Source of the DNA: an uncultured Rhodocyclaceae bacterium
GTDB lineage: Bacteria; Pseudomonadota; Gammaproteobacteria; Burkholderiales; Rhodocyclaceae
DNA: 18,033 bases
Direction of reading: 5' to 3'
NCBI GenBank assembly: GCA_900549295.1
Contig: URNG01000062.1
Location: forward strand, 1 to 18,033
The notes below the pieces were generated by a model. The model ran no database searches. It was not told the DNA's origin and saw only the letters and a program-made list of their open reading frames with translations. Position 1 is the first letter of the stretch; the number at the start of each line of letters is the position of its first letter. A program made the translations under genes and the position numbers. Below, one piece after another: positions 6,592 through 13,983 of this stretch.

Positions 6592-9500
6592 ATGAGCATG
6601 ATTAATGTTGGTGGGGTTGTGTCGAATGCTGCGGATGCGTTTGGTGCAGGGCAAGCGTTGTATAACACAGGGGGATTTGATGTGAACACTGCATCTAATT
6701 TCATGCAGGCGGCTGGGGCCGCAGCCTCTTTTGTCAAAAACACCCCCGCAAGTGTCGCTGCAAATGCAGCAGCAATTCAGGCAAACGCATTACGTGCAGC
6801 CGAAGCCTACAAAGCTGGCGATTACGCTGGCGTTACCCAGGCCATGCTGGACGCTGCCGCGAATGTCGCAAACCTTGCTGCTTTGTCGAACACGCCGCAG
6901 ACAATGGCGCTGGCGATTGGTCTATCGGCACTGGCGCACGTATTCAAAGAGCGGCAGGCCATTTCCGATGCGCTTATGGATGCGTTGGAAGGACTATTGA
7001 AGATTCCTCTTTTCGATGCACTGGGCCGACCTGTCGGGTTTAACGATATTTACCCACTCAACCCCGAACTTCCCGGTCTCTTCGACAAAGCCCGCACCAC
7101 CTCCTCCCCGCTGGTTCTCGATCTCGACGGCGATGGCATTGAAATCAGCCAGCTTGGCAACCAGTCCCCGATTCTTTTCGATCACGACGCCAATGGTGTC
7201 AAGACCGGCTCGGCTTGGTTGAAGAGCGACGATGCGCTGCTGGTGCTGGATCGCAACGGCAATGGCACGATCGACAGCGGGCGGGAGTTGTTCGGCAACA
7301 ACACGCTGTTGTCGAATGGCAGCAAGGCGGCGGACGGTTACGCCGCGCTGGGCGAACTGGACAGCAACGGGGATGGCGTGATCGACGCGCAGGATGCGCA
7401 GTTCAGCGCACTGCGGCTGTGGCGCGATCTGGATCAGGATGGGGTTTCCGATGCCGGGGAGTTGTTCACGCTGGACGAACTGGGTGTGACGCAGATCAAC
7501 CTGGACAAGACGGCGAACAGCAAAACCCTGAGTGACGGCACGCGGCTCGATGGCAGCGCCTCGTTCGTGGTCAATGGCGAAACCCGCAGCTATACGGATG
7601 CGTGGTTTGCCGAGAATCAGTTTTATCGGGAATTCACGGATTCGATACCGCTGACCGAAGCGGCGAAGCAGTTGCCGGGGATGAAGGGCGCTGGCGCGGT
7701 GCGCGATTTTCGCGAAGCGGCGAGTCTGGATGCAGGGTTGGCGGCGTTGGTTGCCGGGATGCAATCCGGCGGCTGGGTGTCGCGGCAAGCCGTGATTTAC
7801 CAGATGGATACGCTGGTCAACCAATGGGCCGGTACGGCCGATTTTCAGACCTCGCGGGAAAAAGCCTTGGCCATGGGTGTGCAACTCCTGTTCAAGCCAC
7901 AGGGAGTGACGGATGCGGAAATGGTGGCGGTAAGAGCGGTGGAAACGGTGGGCGTGGATAAAACCTTGGCGCTTGCGCAAGCTGGCATCAGCAAGGAACG
8001 CTACGAAGCGGTGTGGTCGGAGGTGCAGCGCCTGGGCGAAATGCTCGATGCCCTGGAAGCATTCAACGGGCAGACGCTCTACACCTTCTCGGCAACCAGC
8101 ATGAGCAGCGGCAACGGCACGATCAATCTGGCCTCGGCAGGGAACCAGACCCAGCCGGGCGTGATCGTGATGGGGCCGGTTCCGCTGGTTATCCCGATGG
8201 GACAAAACCAGATGTCGTTTCTGCTGCAAAGCTACGACGCGCTCCGGCAATCGGTGTACGACGGATTGGTGTCGCAGATGCAGATCCAGGGGTATCTGGA
8301 CGTGATTGCGCTGAATATCGACGCTACGGGGATCACGCTGGATTTCTCGGGTGTGGATGCGCTGCTCGATGCGCGGCACGAAGCGGATGCGGCCGATGCC
8401 TTGATCGATCTGCTCAATCTGATGAAACGCCTTGGTGGCGGTGCGCAGCTAGGCTGGAATGTCGAATCTCGGCTCAATGCTTGGCTGGCCGAGGCAGACA
8501 GCCAAGGGTTCAAGGACGATGTACGCAAGGTGTTTGCCGGGCATGGCGGAATGAGCCTGTCGGCAGCCAGTGATTTTTATATGGCCTCCACAACGGACCG
8601 CTCTTTGAATGCAGGCGATGGCGATGATCTGGTGCTGGGAAATTCCGCAGACAACACGCTGTATGGCGGCGCAGGGAATGACAGGTTGTTCGGTGGAGCG
8701 GGTAATGATGTCCTGCGTGGCGATGGCGGGGATGACGTGCTGTATGGCGGTGACGGTAGTGACACTTTGTATGGCGGCGATGGGAACGACATTCACGACG
8801 GCGGTGCGGGTAATGACACGCACTGGGAGAGCAACGGCGATGACGTGTATCTGTTTGGTCGCGGCGATGGTCAGGATGTGATCATGCTGAATTACGCCTG
8901 CGGCGGTACGGACGTGATCCGGTTGAAGGAAGGCGTTAAGCCGGAAGATGTGATGCTGTACCGTTCGACGTCGAGCCGTGACCTGATTGTTTCGATCAAG
9001 GACACGGGCGATAGCATCCGGGTGCAGGACTGGGCGACGAATGCCTCGATGCGGATCGAGCGGGTGGAATTTGCCGATGGCACGGTATGGGACACGGACG
9101 TGCTGTGGGCTGCGCCGATACTGGGCAGCGAAGGCAATGACACGATCAGCACGGTCAACACGTCAGGCGAGACGCTGCGTGGTCTGGCCGGTAACGATCG
9201 TCTCAACGGCAACGCCGGGACGCAGATTCTCGAAGGCGGAGCTGGCGATGACGTGCTCTACGATCCTTCCGGCAGGGGCTTGTACAACGGCGGGGCGGGG
9301 AATGACACGCTGACTGGAGGGACAGCAGCCGAGGTGTTTCTGGGCGGTACCGGCAACGATACCCTGACGACTGGAGGTGGTAATGACGTCATCCTGTTCA
9401 ATAAGGGCGACGGGAAGGATGTTCTTGCCGCAGGCAGTAACGGGAAGGGGACGCTTTCGCTGGGCGGTGGCGCGGATTACGACGAGCTGAGCTTGAGCAA

Positions 9501-9957
9501 GGTAAGCAATGATCTGGTGTTGCAGGTGGGCGAAACGGATCAGATCACGTTCAAGAACTGGTATGCCGCGTCGGCATCACGCCCGGTGGCCAGCTTGCAG
9601 GTGATCGCCGAGGCGATGGAGGGTTTCAGCCTGGGCGGTGATGATCCTTTGCGTGACCAGAAGGTCGAAACTTTCGATTTTTCCGGTCTGGTTGCTGCCT
9701 TCGATGCGGCGCGCAGCGCCAACCCCGGTATCAGTGCCTGGGCATTGAGTGAAGCCCTGAGCGATTTCCACCTGGGCGGTTCGGACGGCGCAGCGATTGG
9801 CGGTGATCTGGCTTACCAATATGGGAAGAACGGGACGCTGGCGGGGATGGGCGTCGATAGTGCGTTTGCGACGCTCAATGACAGTACGCTGGGCGCTTCG
9901 GCGCAGTCCTTGAGTGCTGCGGCGAGCTTGCAGACCGGGGTATTCCGCTTGTCGTGA
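6592..9957 (+). CDS. RTX calcium-binding exoprotein, FrpC-like, secreted by type I system
   Basis: This 1121-residue protein lacks an N-terminal signal peptide, as expected for type I export. Residues 1-165 are Ala/Gly-rich and amphipathic, possibly membrane-active. From about 174 comes a calcium-binding region with EF-hand-like loops (VLDLDGDGIE, DRNGNGTIDSGRELFG, DSNGDGVIDAQD, DLDQDGVSDAGE), as in FrpA/FrpC-type proteins. A module containing LPGMKGAGAVRDFREAASL follows. RTX nonapeptides (GGxGxDxxx) form one block at about 672-750 and another at about 842-945. Between them is a hemolysin-type calcium-binding-related segment (DVIRLKEGVKPEDVML to FADGTVW). The last 60-80 residues would carry the secretion signal. 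There is no HlyC-like acyltransferase nearby. Toxin, bacteriocin, adhesin or surface-layer roles are all possible. The first 40 or so codons are AT-rich; the rest is GC-rich. Confidence 0.88.
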   Translation: MSMINVGGVVSNAADAFGAGQALYNTGGFDVNTASNFMQAAGAAASFVKNTPASVAANAAAIQANALRAAEAYKAGDYAGVTQAMLDAAANVANLAALSNTPQTMALAIGLSALAHVFKERQAISDALMDALEGLLKIPLFDALGRPVGFNDIYPLNPELPGLFDKARTTSSPLVLDLDGDGIEISQLGNQSPILFDHDANGVKTGSAWLKSDDALLVLDRNGNGTIDSGRELFGNNTLLSNGSKAADGYAALGELDSNGDGVIDAQDAQFSALRLWRDLDQDGVSDAGELFTLDELGVTQINLDKTANSKTLSDGTRLDGSASFVVNGETRSYTDAWFAENQFYREFTDSIPLTEAAKQLPGMKGAGAVRDFREAASLDAGLAALVAGMQSGGWVSRQAVIYQMDTLVNQWAGTADFQTSREKALAMGVQLLFKPQGVTDAEMVAVRAVETVGVDKTLALAQAGISKERYEAVWSEVQRLGEMLDALEAFNGQTLYTFSATSMSSGNGTINLASAGNQTQPGVIVMGPVPLVIPMGQNQMSFLLQSYDALRQSVYDGLVSQMQIQGYLDVIALNIDATGITLDFSGVDALLDARHEADAADALIDLLNLMKRLGGGAQLGWNVESRLNAWLAEADSQGFKDDVRKVFAGHGGMSLSAASDFYMASTTDRSLNAGDGDDLVLGNSADNTLYGGAGNDRLFGGAGNDVLRGDGGDDVLYGGDGSDTLYGGDGNDIHDGGAGNDTHWESNGDDVYLFGRGDGQDVIMLNYACGGTDVIRLKEGVKPEDVMLYRSTSSRDLIVSIKDTGDSIRVQDWATNASMRIERVEFADGTVWDTDVLWAAPILGSEGNDTISTVNTSGETLRGLAGNDRLNGNAGTQILEGGAGDDVLYDPSGRGLYNGGAGNDTLTGGTAAEVFLGGTGNDTLTTGGGNDVILFNKGDGKDVLAAGSNGKGTLSLGGGADYDELSLSKVSNDLVLQVGETDQITFKNWYAASASRPVASLQVIAEAMEGFSLGGDDPLRDQKVETFDFSGLVAAFDAARSANPGISAWALSEALSDFHLGGSDGAAIGGDLAYQYGKNGTLAGMGVDSAFATLNDSTLGASAQSLSAAASLQTGVFRLS

Positions 9958-9969
9958 TTGGCGTGGTTC

Positions 9970-9999
9970 GGGAGGCAGCGCGCTGCCTCCCATTTTTTT
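9970..9999 (+). terminator. Hairpin terminator between RTX and HlyD-like genes
   Basis: Arms GGGAGGCAGC (9970-9979) and GCTGCCTCCC (9982-9991) make a perfect stem followed by A and seven T (9993-9999). It lies 13 bases after the RTX stop and 12 bases before the HlyD-like ATG. It should reduce transcription of the adaptor relative to the exoprotein, much as the terminator between hlyA and hlyB does in hemolysin operons. Confidence 0.88.
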
Positions 10000-10011
10000 C
10001 TGGTGTTCATC

Positions 10012-11370
10012 ATGTCATTTTTGTTTCCGAAGTCGGAGGCCGATCCTTCGGCATTTCACGCGCCCTTGCTGCGCTTGCAGGAAACGGCACCGCCGCCGCT
10101 GGGGCGCAAGGTGTTGTGGGGTTTGCTGCTGTTTCTGGCGGCTTTGCTGCTCTGGGCGCTGATCGGTCGTCTGGACATCGTGGCCGTGGCCGAGGGCAAG
10201 CTGGTACCGGAGAGTTATGTGAAGATCGTTCAGCCTGCCGAGGCCGGGATCGTCAAGGAAATTCTGGTGCGCGAGGGAGAAAAGGTGCGGGCCGGGCAGG
10301 TGCTGATGCGGATGGATGCCATGTATTCCGAGGCGGACGTGCGTTCGGTGGAGGCGGAATATCAGCGCAAACGCTTGATGTTGCGCCGGATCGCAGCGGA
10401 GTTGTCGGGTGGTGAATTCAAGATCGAGGCCGCAGACCCGGCGGGGCTGGCCGAGGAAATCGCCGCGCAGTACCGGGCCAACCGGAATGCCCTGGCTGCC
10501 GCACTGGCCGAGGAGCGTTCGCGCAGGGTGAAGGCGCAGCAGGAGATGGCCGCCGCTGAGCAGGTCAGCAAGCGGCTGGAGGAAAGCCTGCCGTATTACC
10601 GGGAACAGGACAAAGCCTATGAAAAACTGGTCAAGGACGGATTCGCCGGAACCTTGATGGGGCGCGACAAGCGGCGCGAGCGCCTGGAAAGGGAGCAGGA
10701 ATTGCAGACTCAGCGTTTCGTCATCGAATCGGCGCGGGCGAGCCTGCACCAATCGGAAAAACGGTTGGCGCAGATCGAAGCAGATTACCAGCGCCAGTTG
10801 CATGCGGAACGTAATGAAATCCAGGGAGAATTCGAGCAACTGACCCAGGCGCTGGCAAAACAGATGCACCGGCGCCAGTTGCTTGAGTTGAAGGCATCGC
10901 AGGATGGCATCGTCAAGGATCTGGCAACGCATACCAGCGGTACGGTCGTGCAGCCGGGAACGGTACTGCTGACGCTGGTGCCGAAAGATGAAACCCTGCG
11001 CGCCGAAGTGTGGGTCGGTAACGAGGATATTGGTTTCGTGCGCGAAGGGCAGCCGGTGAAACTGAAGTTCGCCGCTTTCCCGTTCCAGAAATACGGGATG
11101 GCAGTAGGCCGTGTCGAACACGTCGGTGCCGATGCCGTCGACGATGCCGGGCAGAACGAACGCAAACACGGTGCAGCCGGCGCTGCGCCGCCGTTTTACA
11201 AGGCGCTGGTACGCCTGGATCGAATGGCGCTGGAAATGGACGGCCAGCGCTTCGACCTTTCCGCAGGGATGCAGACACATGCCGAAATCTGGCTCGGCGA
11301 CCGTACCGTCATGGAATATCTGCTGTCCCCCGTGCGCAAAGCCTGGCACGAGGCGGGGCGGGAGCGTTGA
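10012..11370 (+). CDS. Type I secretion membrane fusion protein, HlyD-like
   Basis: This 452-residue periplasmic adaptor bridges the ABC transporter and a TolC-type outer-membrane channel. A short cytoplasmic N-terminus is followed by one membrane helix (about 33-52). The first half of the lipoyl/barrel region (VAEGKLVPESYVKIVQPAEAG, described as 59-79) comes next, then a long coiled coil with many Glu/Arg/Gln/Ala (about 107-300). The barrel halves and the family ending AEIWLGDRTVMEYLLSPVRKAW complete it. The ATG at 10012 is chosen because longer in-frame starts would lie within the terminator hairpin. No good Shine-Dalgarno is visible, so translation may be weak. No tolC-like gene is in the window, so a housekeeping channel is presumably recruited. 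The stop is 7 bases from the convergent LysR gene. Confidence 0.92.
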   Translation: MSFLFPKSEADPSAFHAPLLRLQETAPPPLGRKVLWGLLLFLAALLLWALIGRLDIVAVAEGKLVPESYVKIVQPAEAGIVKEILVREGEKVRAGQVLMRMDAMYSEADVRSVEAEYQRKRLMLRRIAAELSGGEFKIEAADPAGLAEEIAAQYRANRNALAAALAEERSRRVKAQQEMAAAEQVSKRLEESLPYYREQDKAYEKLVKDGFAGTLMGRDKRRERLEREQELQTQRFVIESARASLHQSEKRLAQIEADYQRQLHAERNEIQGEFEQLTQALAKQMHRRQLLELKASQDGIVKDLATHTSGTVVQPGTVLLTLVPKDETLRAEVWVGNEDIGFVREGQPVKLKFAAFPFQKYGMAVGRVEHVGADAVDDAGQNERKHGAAGAAPPFYKALVRLDRMALEMDGQRFDLSAGMQTHAEIWLGDRTVMEYLLSPVRKAWHEAGRER

Positions 11371-11377
11371 GGGAAAG

Positions 11378-12316
11378 TCACGCCGCGCTGCCCAGGGCGG
11401 CATGCAGCATATCGATGAAGGCCCGGGTTTTGGCCGGCATCAGGCGGCGGCCAGGGAAGACGGCCCAGGCGGTGTGGGTGGGAAGCGACCAGGCGGGGAG
11501 CACCCGGCGCAACGATCCCTGGTGTACCGAGGGCAGGGCGAAGTAATCCGGGACGGCGGCGATGCCGGCCCCGGCGCGGGCCAGGTAGATGAGGAGTTCG
11601 GGCGAGTTGGCGCCCAGGCGTCCGGGCAGCGTGCCTTGCCAGTGTTGCCGGCCCGCCGGCATCTGGGCGCAGTGGAGTTGCCAGTCTGCCGATTCGCCGC
11701 TGCGGGTGAACAGGCGCAGGGCGTCGTGGCGCAGGAGATCGTCCGGGTGTTGTGGTTCGCCGCGTTCGGCGAGGTAACGCGGGGCGGCGTAGAGGCCGCC
11801 GGAAAACTCGGCCAGCTTGCGGGCGGCGAGCAGGGCGTCGTCCGGCAGGCTGCCCATGCGCACGGCCAGATCGAAGTTTTCGCCGAGCAGGTCGACGCGC
11901 CGGGGCGACAGGTCGAGTTCCAGCGATACCGCCGGGTGCAGGGCGACGAAGGCGGCCAGCATGTCGGTGAGGAGCAGGGTGGCGAAGTCGTTCGGCATGG
12001 AAACGCGCAGCCGACCGCTGGGCCGCGCCTGCCGGAATTCGCTCAGGGCGCGCACGGCATCGACTTCGGCGGCGACCTGGCGGGCGTGTTCGAGCAGTTG
12101 CAGGCCGTAATCGGTCAGCGCCAGACGGCGCGTGGTGCGCAGGATCAGCCGTTCGCCGAGCCGTTCTTCGAGCAGGGTGATGCGCCGTGAGACGGTGGAT
12201 TTCGGCAGGGTCAGTTGCTGCGCGGCGCGGCTGAAGCTGCCGGCAGCGGCGACGCGGGCGAAGATGAGCAGGTCGTTGGCGTTGAATTGTTCCATTATTG
12301 GAACAATATTACCCAT
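11378..12316 (-). CDS. LysR-family transcriptional regulator, probably of azoR-pirin
   Basis: This is a full-length LysR regulator. The N-terminal winged helix-turn-helix reads DLLIFARVAAAGSFSRAAQQL and continues with TLPKSTVSRRITLLEERLG. A LysR substrate-binding domain follows (PSGRLRVSMPNDF onward, with LGANSPELLIYLARAGAGIAAVPDY). Two starts are possible. ATG 12316 has a G-rich ribosome-binding site at very short spacing. ATG 12295 (MEQFNANDLLIF) fits the family N-terminus better, giving 305 instead of 312 residues. It is divergent from azoR. An inverted repeat of LysR type overlaps its start and lies about 65 bases before the predicted azoR transcription start. The inducer is unknown; quinones or electrophiles would fit the target genes. 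Confidence 0.9.
   Translation of the reverse strand: MGNIVPIMEQFNANDLLIFARVAAAGSFSRAAQQLTLPKSTVSRRITLLEERLGERLILRTTRRLALTDYGLQLLEHARQVAAEVDAVRALSEFRQARPSGRLRVSMPNDFATLLLTDMLAAFVALHPAVSLELDLSPRRVDLLGENFDLAVRMGSLPDDALLAARKLAEFSGGLYAAPRYLAERGEPQHPDDLLRHDALRLFTRSGESADWQLHCAQMPAGRQHWQGTLPGRLGANSPELLIYLARAGAGIAAVPDYFALPSVHQGSLRRVLPAWSLPTHTAWAVFPGRRLMPAKTRAFIDMLHAALGSAA
12286..12307. promoter_or_regulatory. LysR-type operator (T-N11-A) in the divergent region
   Basis: Perfect 8-bp arms ATTGTTCC (12286-12293) and GGAACAAT (12300-12307) flank ATTATT. The repeat contains the LysR hallmark T-N11-A (T12291, A12303). Its centre is about 64 bases upstream of the predicted azoR transcription start, the usual place for a LysR recognition site. 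It also covers the alternative lysR start codon, which fits autorepression. Confidence 0.6.
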
Positions 12317-12325
12317 TTCCCCCAG

Positions 12326-12354
12326 TTAATCAACGTCGGTGTAATCAATACAAT
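12326..12354 (+). promoter_or_regulatory. Probable azoR promoter
   Basis: A good -10 box TACAAT (12349-12354) lies 32 bases before the azoR ATG. The -35 position (TTAATC, 12326-12331, 17-base spacer) is a poor match, as is common for promoters needing a LysR activator. Confidence 0.5.
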
Positions 12355-12386
12355 GATTTCACCCTGAACTTCAACTGGAGAACGAG

Positions 12387-12986
12387 ATGAACATCCTGCA
12401 AATCAATGCCAGCATCCGCGCGGCAGATGCCAATTCCACCCGCGTCGCCAACAGCATCGTGGCCCGCCTGCAAGCCCGGAATCCGCAGGCTCGCCTGACG
12501 GTGCGCGATCTGGGCGCCACCCCGCCCGCCGTGCTCGATGGCGCGGCACTTGGCGCGCTGTTTACGCCGGCCGATCAGCGCACGCCGCAGCAGAATGCGC
12601 GGGTGGCGACCGATGACGCTTTGATCGCCGAAATTCAGGCCGCCGATGTGCTGGTACTGGGCGTGCCGATGTACAACTTCGGCATTCCGGTGCAACTGAA
12701 AAGCTGGCTCGATGCCATTGCCCGCAACGGCGTCACTTTCCGCTATACCGCCAACGGGCCGGAAGGTTTGCTTACGGGCAAGCGTGCTTACCTTGCTTTC
12801 GCACGCGGCGGACGCTACCGCGACACGCCGCTGGACAGCCAGCTGCCCTACCTGAAAACCATCCTCGGCTTCGTCGGCATCACGCAGGTCGATAGCGTTC
12901 ATGCCGAAGGTCTGAACATGGGACCGGAAGCCGTGGCGCAGGGTTTTGCCGAGGCTGAGGCCGATCTCGCCCGGCTGTTCGGCTGA
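12387..12986 (+). CDS. azoR: FMN-dependent NADH:quinone oxidoreductase / azoreductase
   Basis: This 199-residue flavodoxin-fold enzyme reduces quinones and azo dyes by two-electron transfer from NAD(P)H, a cytoplasmic defence against quinone and electrophile stress. It begins MNILQINASIR with the phosphate-binding Ser-rich loop. The flavin-binding PMYNFGIPVQLKSWLDAI motif is at about residues 95-112, and GLLTGKRAYLAFARGG follows, all typical of AzoR. Length matches the family. The ATG has a good ribosome-binding site (GGAGAACGAG). It is followed 61 bases later by the pirin gene, likely in one operon, and is probably controlled by the divergent LysR protein. Confidence 0.93.
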   Translation: MNILQINASIRAADANSTRVANSIVARLQARNPQARLTVRDLGATPPAVLDGAALGALFTPADQRTPQQNARVATDDALIAEIQAADVLVLGVPMYNFGIPVQLKSWLDAIARNGVTFRYTANGPEGLLTGKRAYLAFARGGRYRDTPLDSQLPYLKTILGFVGITQVDSVHAEGLNMGPEAVAQGFAEAEADLARLFG

Positions 12987-13006
12987 TCGTTGGGCTGAAA
13001 GTGCGC

Positions 13007-13024
13007 GCCGCCCGTCCGGGCGGC
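13007..13024 (+). other. GC hairpin between azoR and pirin
   Basis: Arms GCCGCCC (13007-13013) and GGGCGGC (13018-13024) form a 7-bp stem with a four-base loop and no T tract. It may be an mRNA stability or processing element between two co-transcribed genes rather than a terminator. Confidence 0.4.
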
Positions 13025-13047
13025 CGGAAATCCGCAAGGAGCAGATC

Positions 13048-13923
13048 ATGAACACGCAAACGCAAACGCTCATTCCGATCCAGCGCAGCCGCCAGGTCGA
13101 GGCGCAGGTGATCGGGCATGCCACTTCGGACGGTGCGGGTGTCCGCCTGACCCGCCTGCTGACGCAGAAGCTGCAACGCCGCCTCGATCCTTTCCTGATG
13201 CTCGATGCCTTCGGCAGCGATGACCCGGACGATTACATCGCCGGCTTTCCCGATCATCCGCACCGCGGTTTTGAAACCATCACCTACATGCTCGAAGGCC
13301 GCATGCGCCACCGCGACAGCGCCGGCCACGAAGGCGTGCTGGCGACGGGCGGCGTGCAATGGATGACGGCGGGGCGCGGGGTGATCCACTCGGAAACCCC
13401 CGAGCAGACGTCCGGGCGCATGGAAGGTTTCCAGCTCTGGCTCAACCTGCCGGCGGCGGACAAGCTGTGCGCGCCCTGGTACCGGGATTTTGCGGCGGCG
13501 GAATTGCCACGTTATCGAACGCCCGAGGGTGCGGCGGTCACGGTGATTGCCGGGGAAAGCCGGGGCGTTGTCGGTGCCGTGACGCGCCCGCTGACGCAGC
13601 CCCTGTATCTGGACATCGAATTACCGGCGGGCAGTGTATTTGCGGAACCGCTACCGGCCGCGCATAACGCATTCATCGTGGTCTATCGCGGCGCGGTGGC
13701 GATTGCCGGCGAGCGTGTCTCTGCCTTGCGCCTCGCCCTGCTTGCCAACGACGCCAGCGCCGACGGCGTATGCGTCACGGCGCAGGAAAACAGCCGCCTG
13801 CTCCTGGTGGCCGGGCAGCCGCTTGATGAGCCCATCGTCCAGCACGGCCCGTTCGTGATGAACGACGTGCAGGAGATTTATCAGGCGCTCAACGACTACC
13901 GCAATGGCCGTCTGGCCGGGTGA
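13048..13923 (+). CDS. Pirin-family bicupin, quercetinase-like
   Basis: This 291-residue protein is a complete pirin. The metal ligands of the N-terminal cupin are recognisable as His70 and His72 (DHPHRGFET), His114 and Glu116 (GVIHSETPE), the set that binds iron in human pirin and in bacterial YhhW-type quercetinases. The C-terminal cupin ends IVQHGPFVMND, the conserved pirin signature. The ATG at 13048 has the ribosome-binding site AAGGAG. It lies downstream of azoR, suggesting a joint role in handling quinones or flavonoid-like compounds, although the substrate is not known. Oddly, its last 87 bases are repeated 1757 bases downstream, on the far side of the fic gene. Confidence 0.92.
   Translation: MNTQTQTLIPIQRSRQVEAQVIGHATSDGAGVRLTRLLTQKLQRRLDPFLMLDAFGSDDPDDYIAGFPDHPHRGFETITYMLEGRMRHRDSAGHEGVLATGGVQWMTAGRGVIHSETPEQTSGRMEGFQLWLNLPAADKLCAPWYRDFAAAELPRYRTPEGAAVTVIAGESRGVVGAVTRPLTQPLYLDIELPAGSVFAEPLPAAHNAFIVVYRGAVAIAGERVSALRLALLANDASADGVCVTAQENSRLLLVAGQPLDEPIVQHGPFVMNDVQEIYQALNDYRNGRLAG
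13837..13923 (+). repeat. 87-bp direct repeat, left copy (pirin 3' end)
   Basis: This stretch is the last 87 bases of the pirin gene including the stop codon. It matches 15594-15680 at 84 of 87 positions by hand count. Differences are G13847/A15604, C13848/T15605 and C13888/A15645. Similarity stops abruptly on both sides. Together the copies bracket the fic gene. Confidence 0.95.
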
Positions 13924-13983
13924 GTTGTCCGTCTGCGCCTTGGCGGCAGCGGGCGGGAGTGCATGTGCGTGTGTGCGGCCCGG

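Noticed and set aside
7081..7600. FrpC-like self-processing Asp-Pro cleavage site
   Set aside because: The calcium-binding region resembles FrpC-type proteins, but no Asp-Pro bond was seen in the corresponding stretch, so self-cleavage is not claimed.
6994..8379. 461-codon reverse frame inside the RTX gene
   Set aside because: Arg/His/Gln-rich antisense shadow of the RTX coding sequence with no domain features.
8605..9420. Repetitive DNA resembling a short-repeat array
   Set aside because: The repetition is the coding signature of RTX nonapeptides, with degenerate codons, not a CRISPR or satellite array.
10015..11403. 462-codon reverse frame opposite the HlyD-like gene
   Set aside because: Antisense shadow; the forward frame has every HlyD landmark.
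11111..12190. 359-codon forward frame opposite the LysR gene
   Set aside because: Composed of Gly/Gln/Ala-rich shadow sequence; the reverse frame is a complete LysR regulator.
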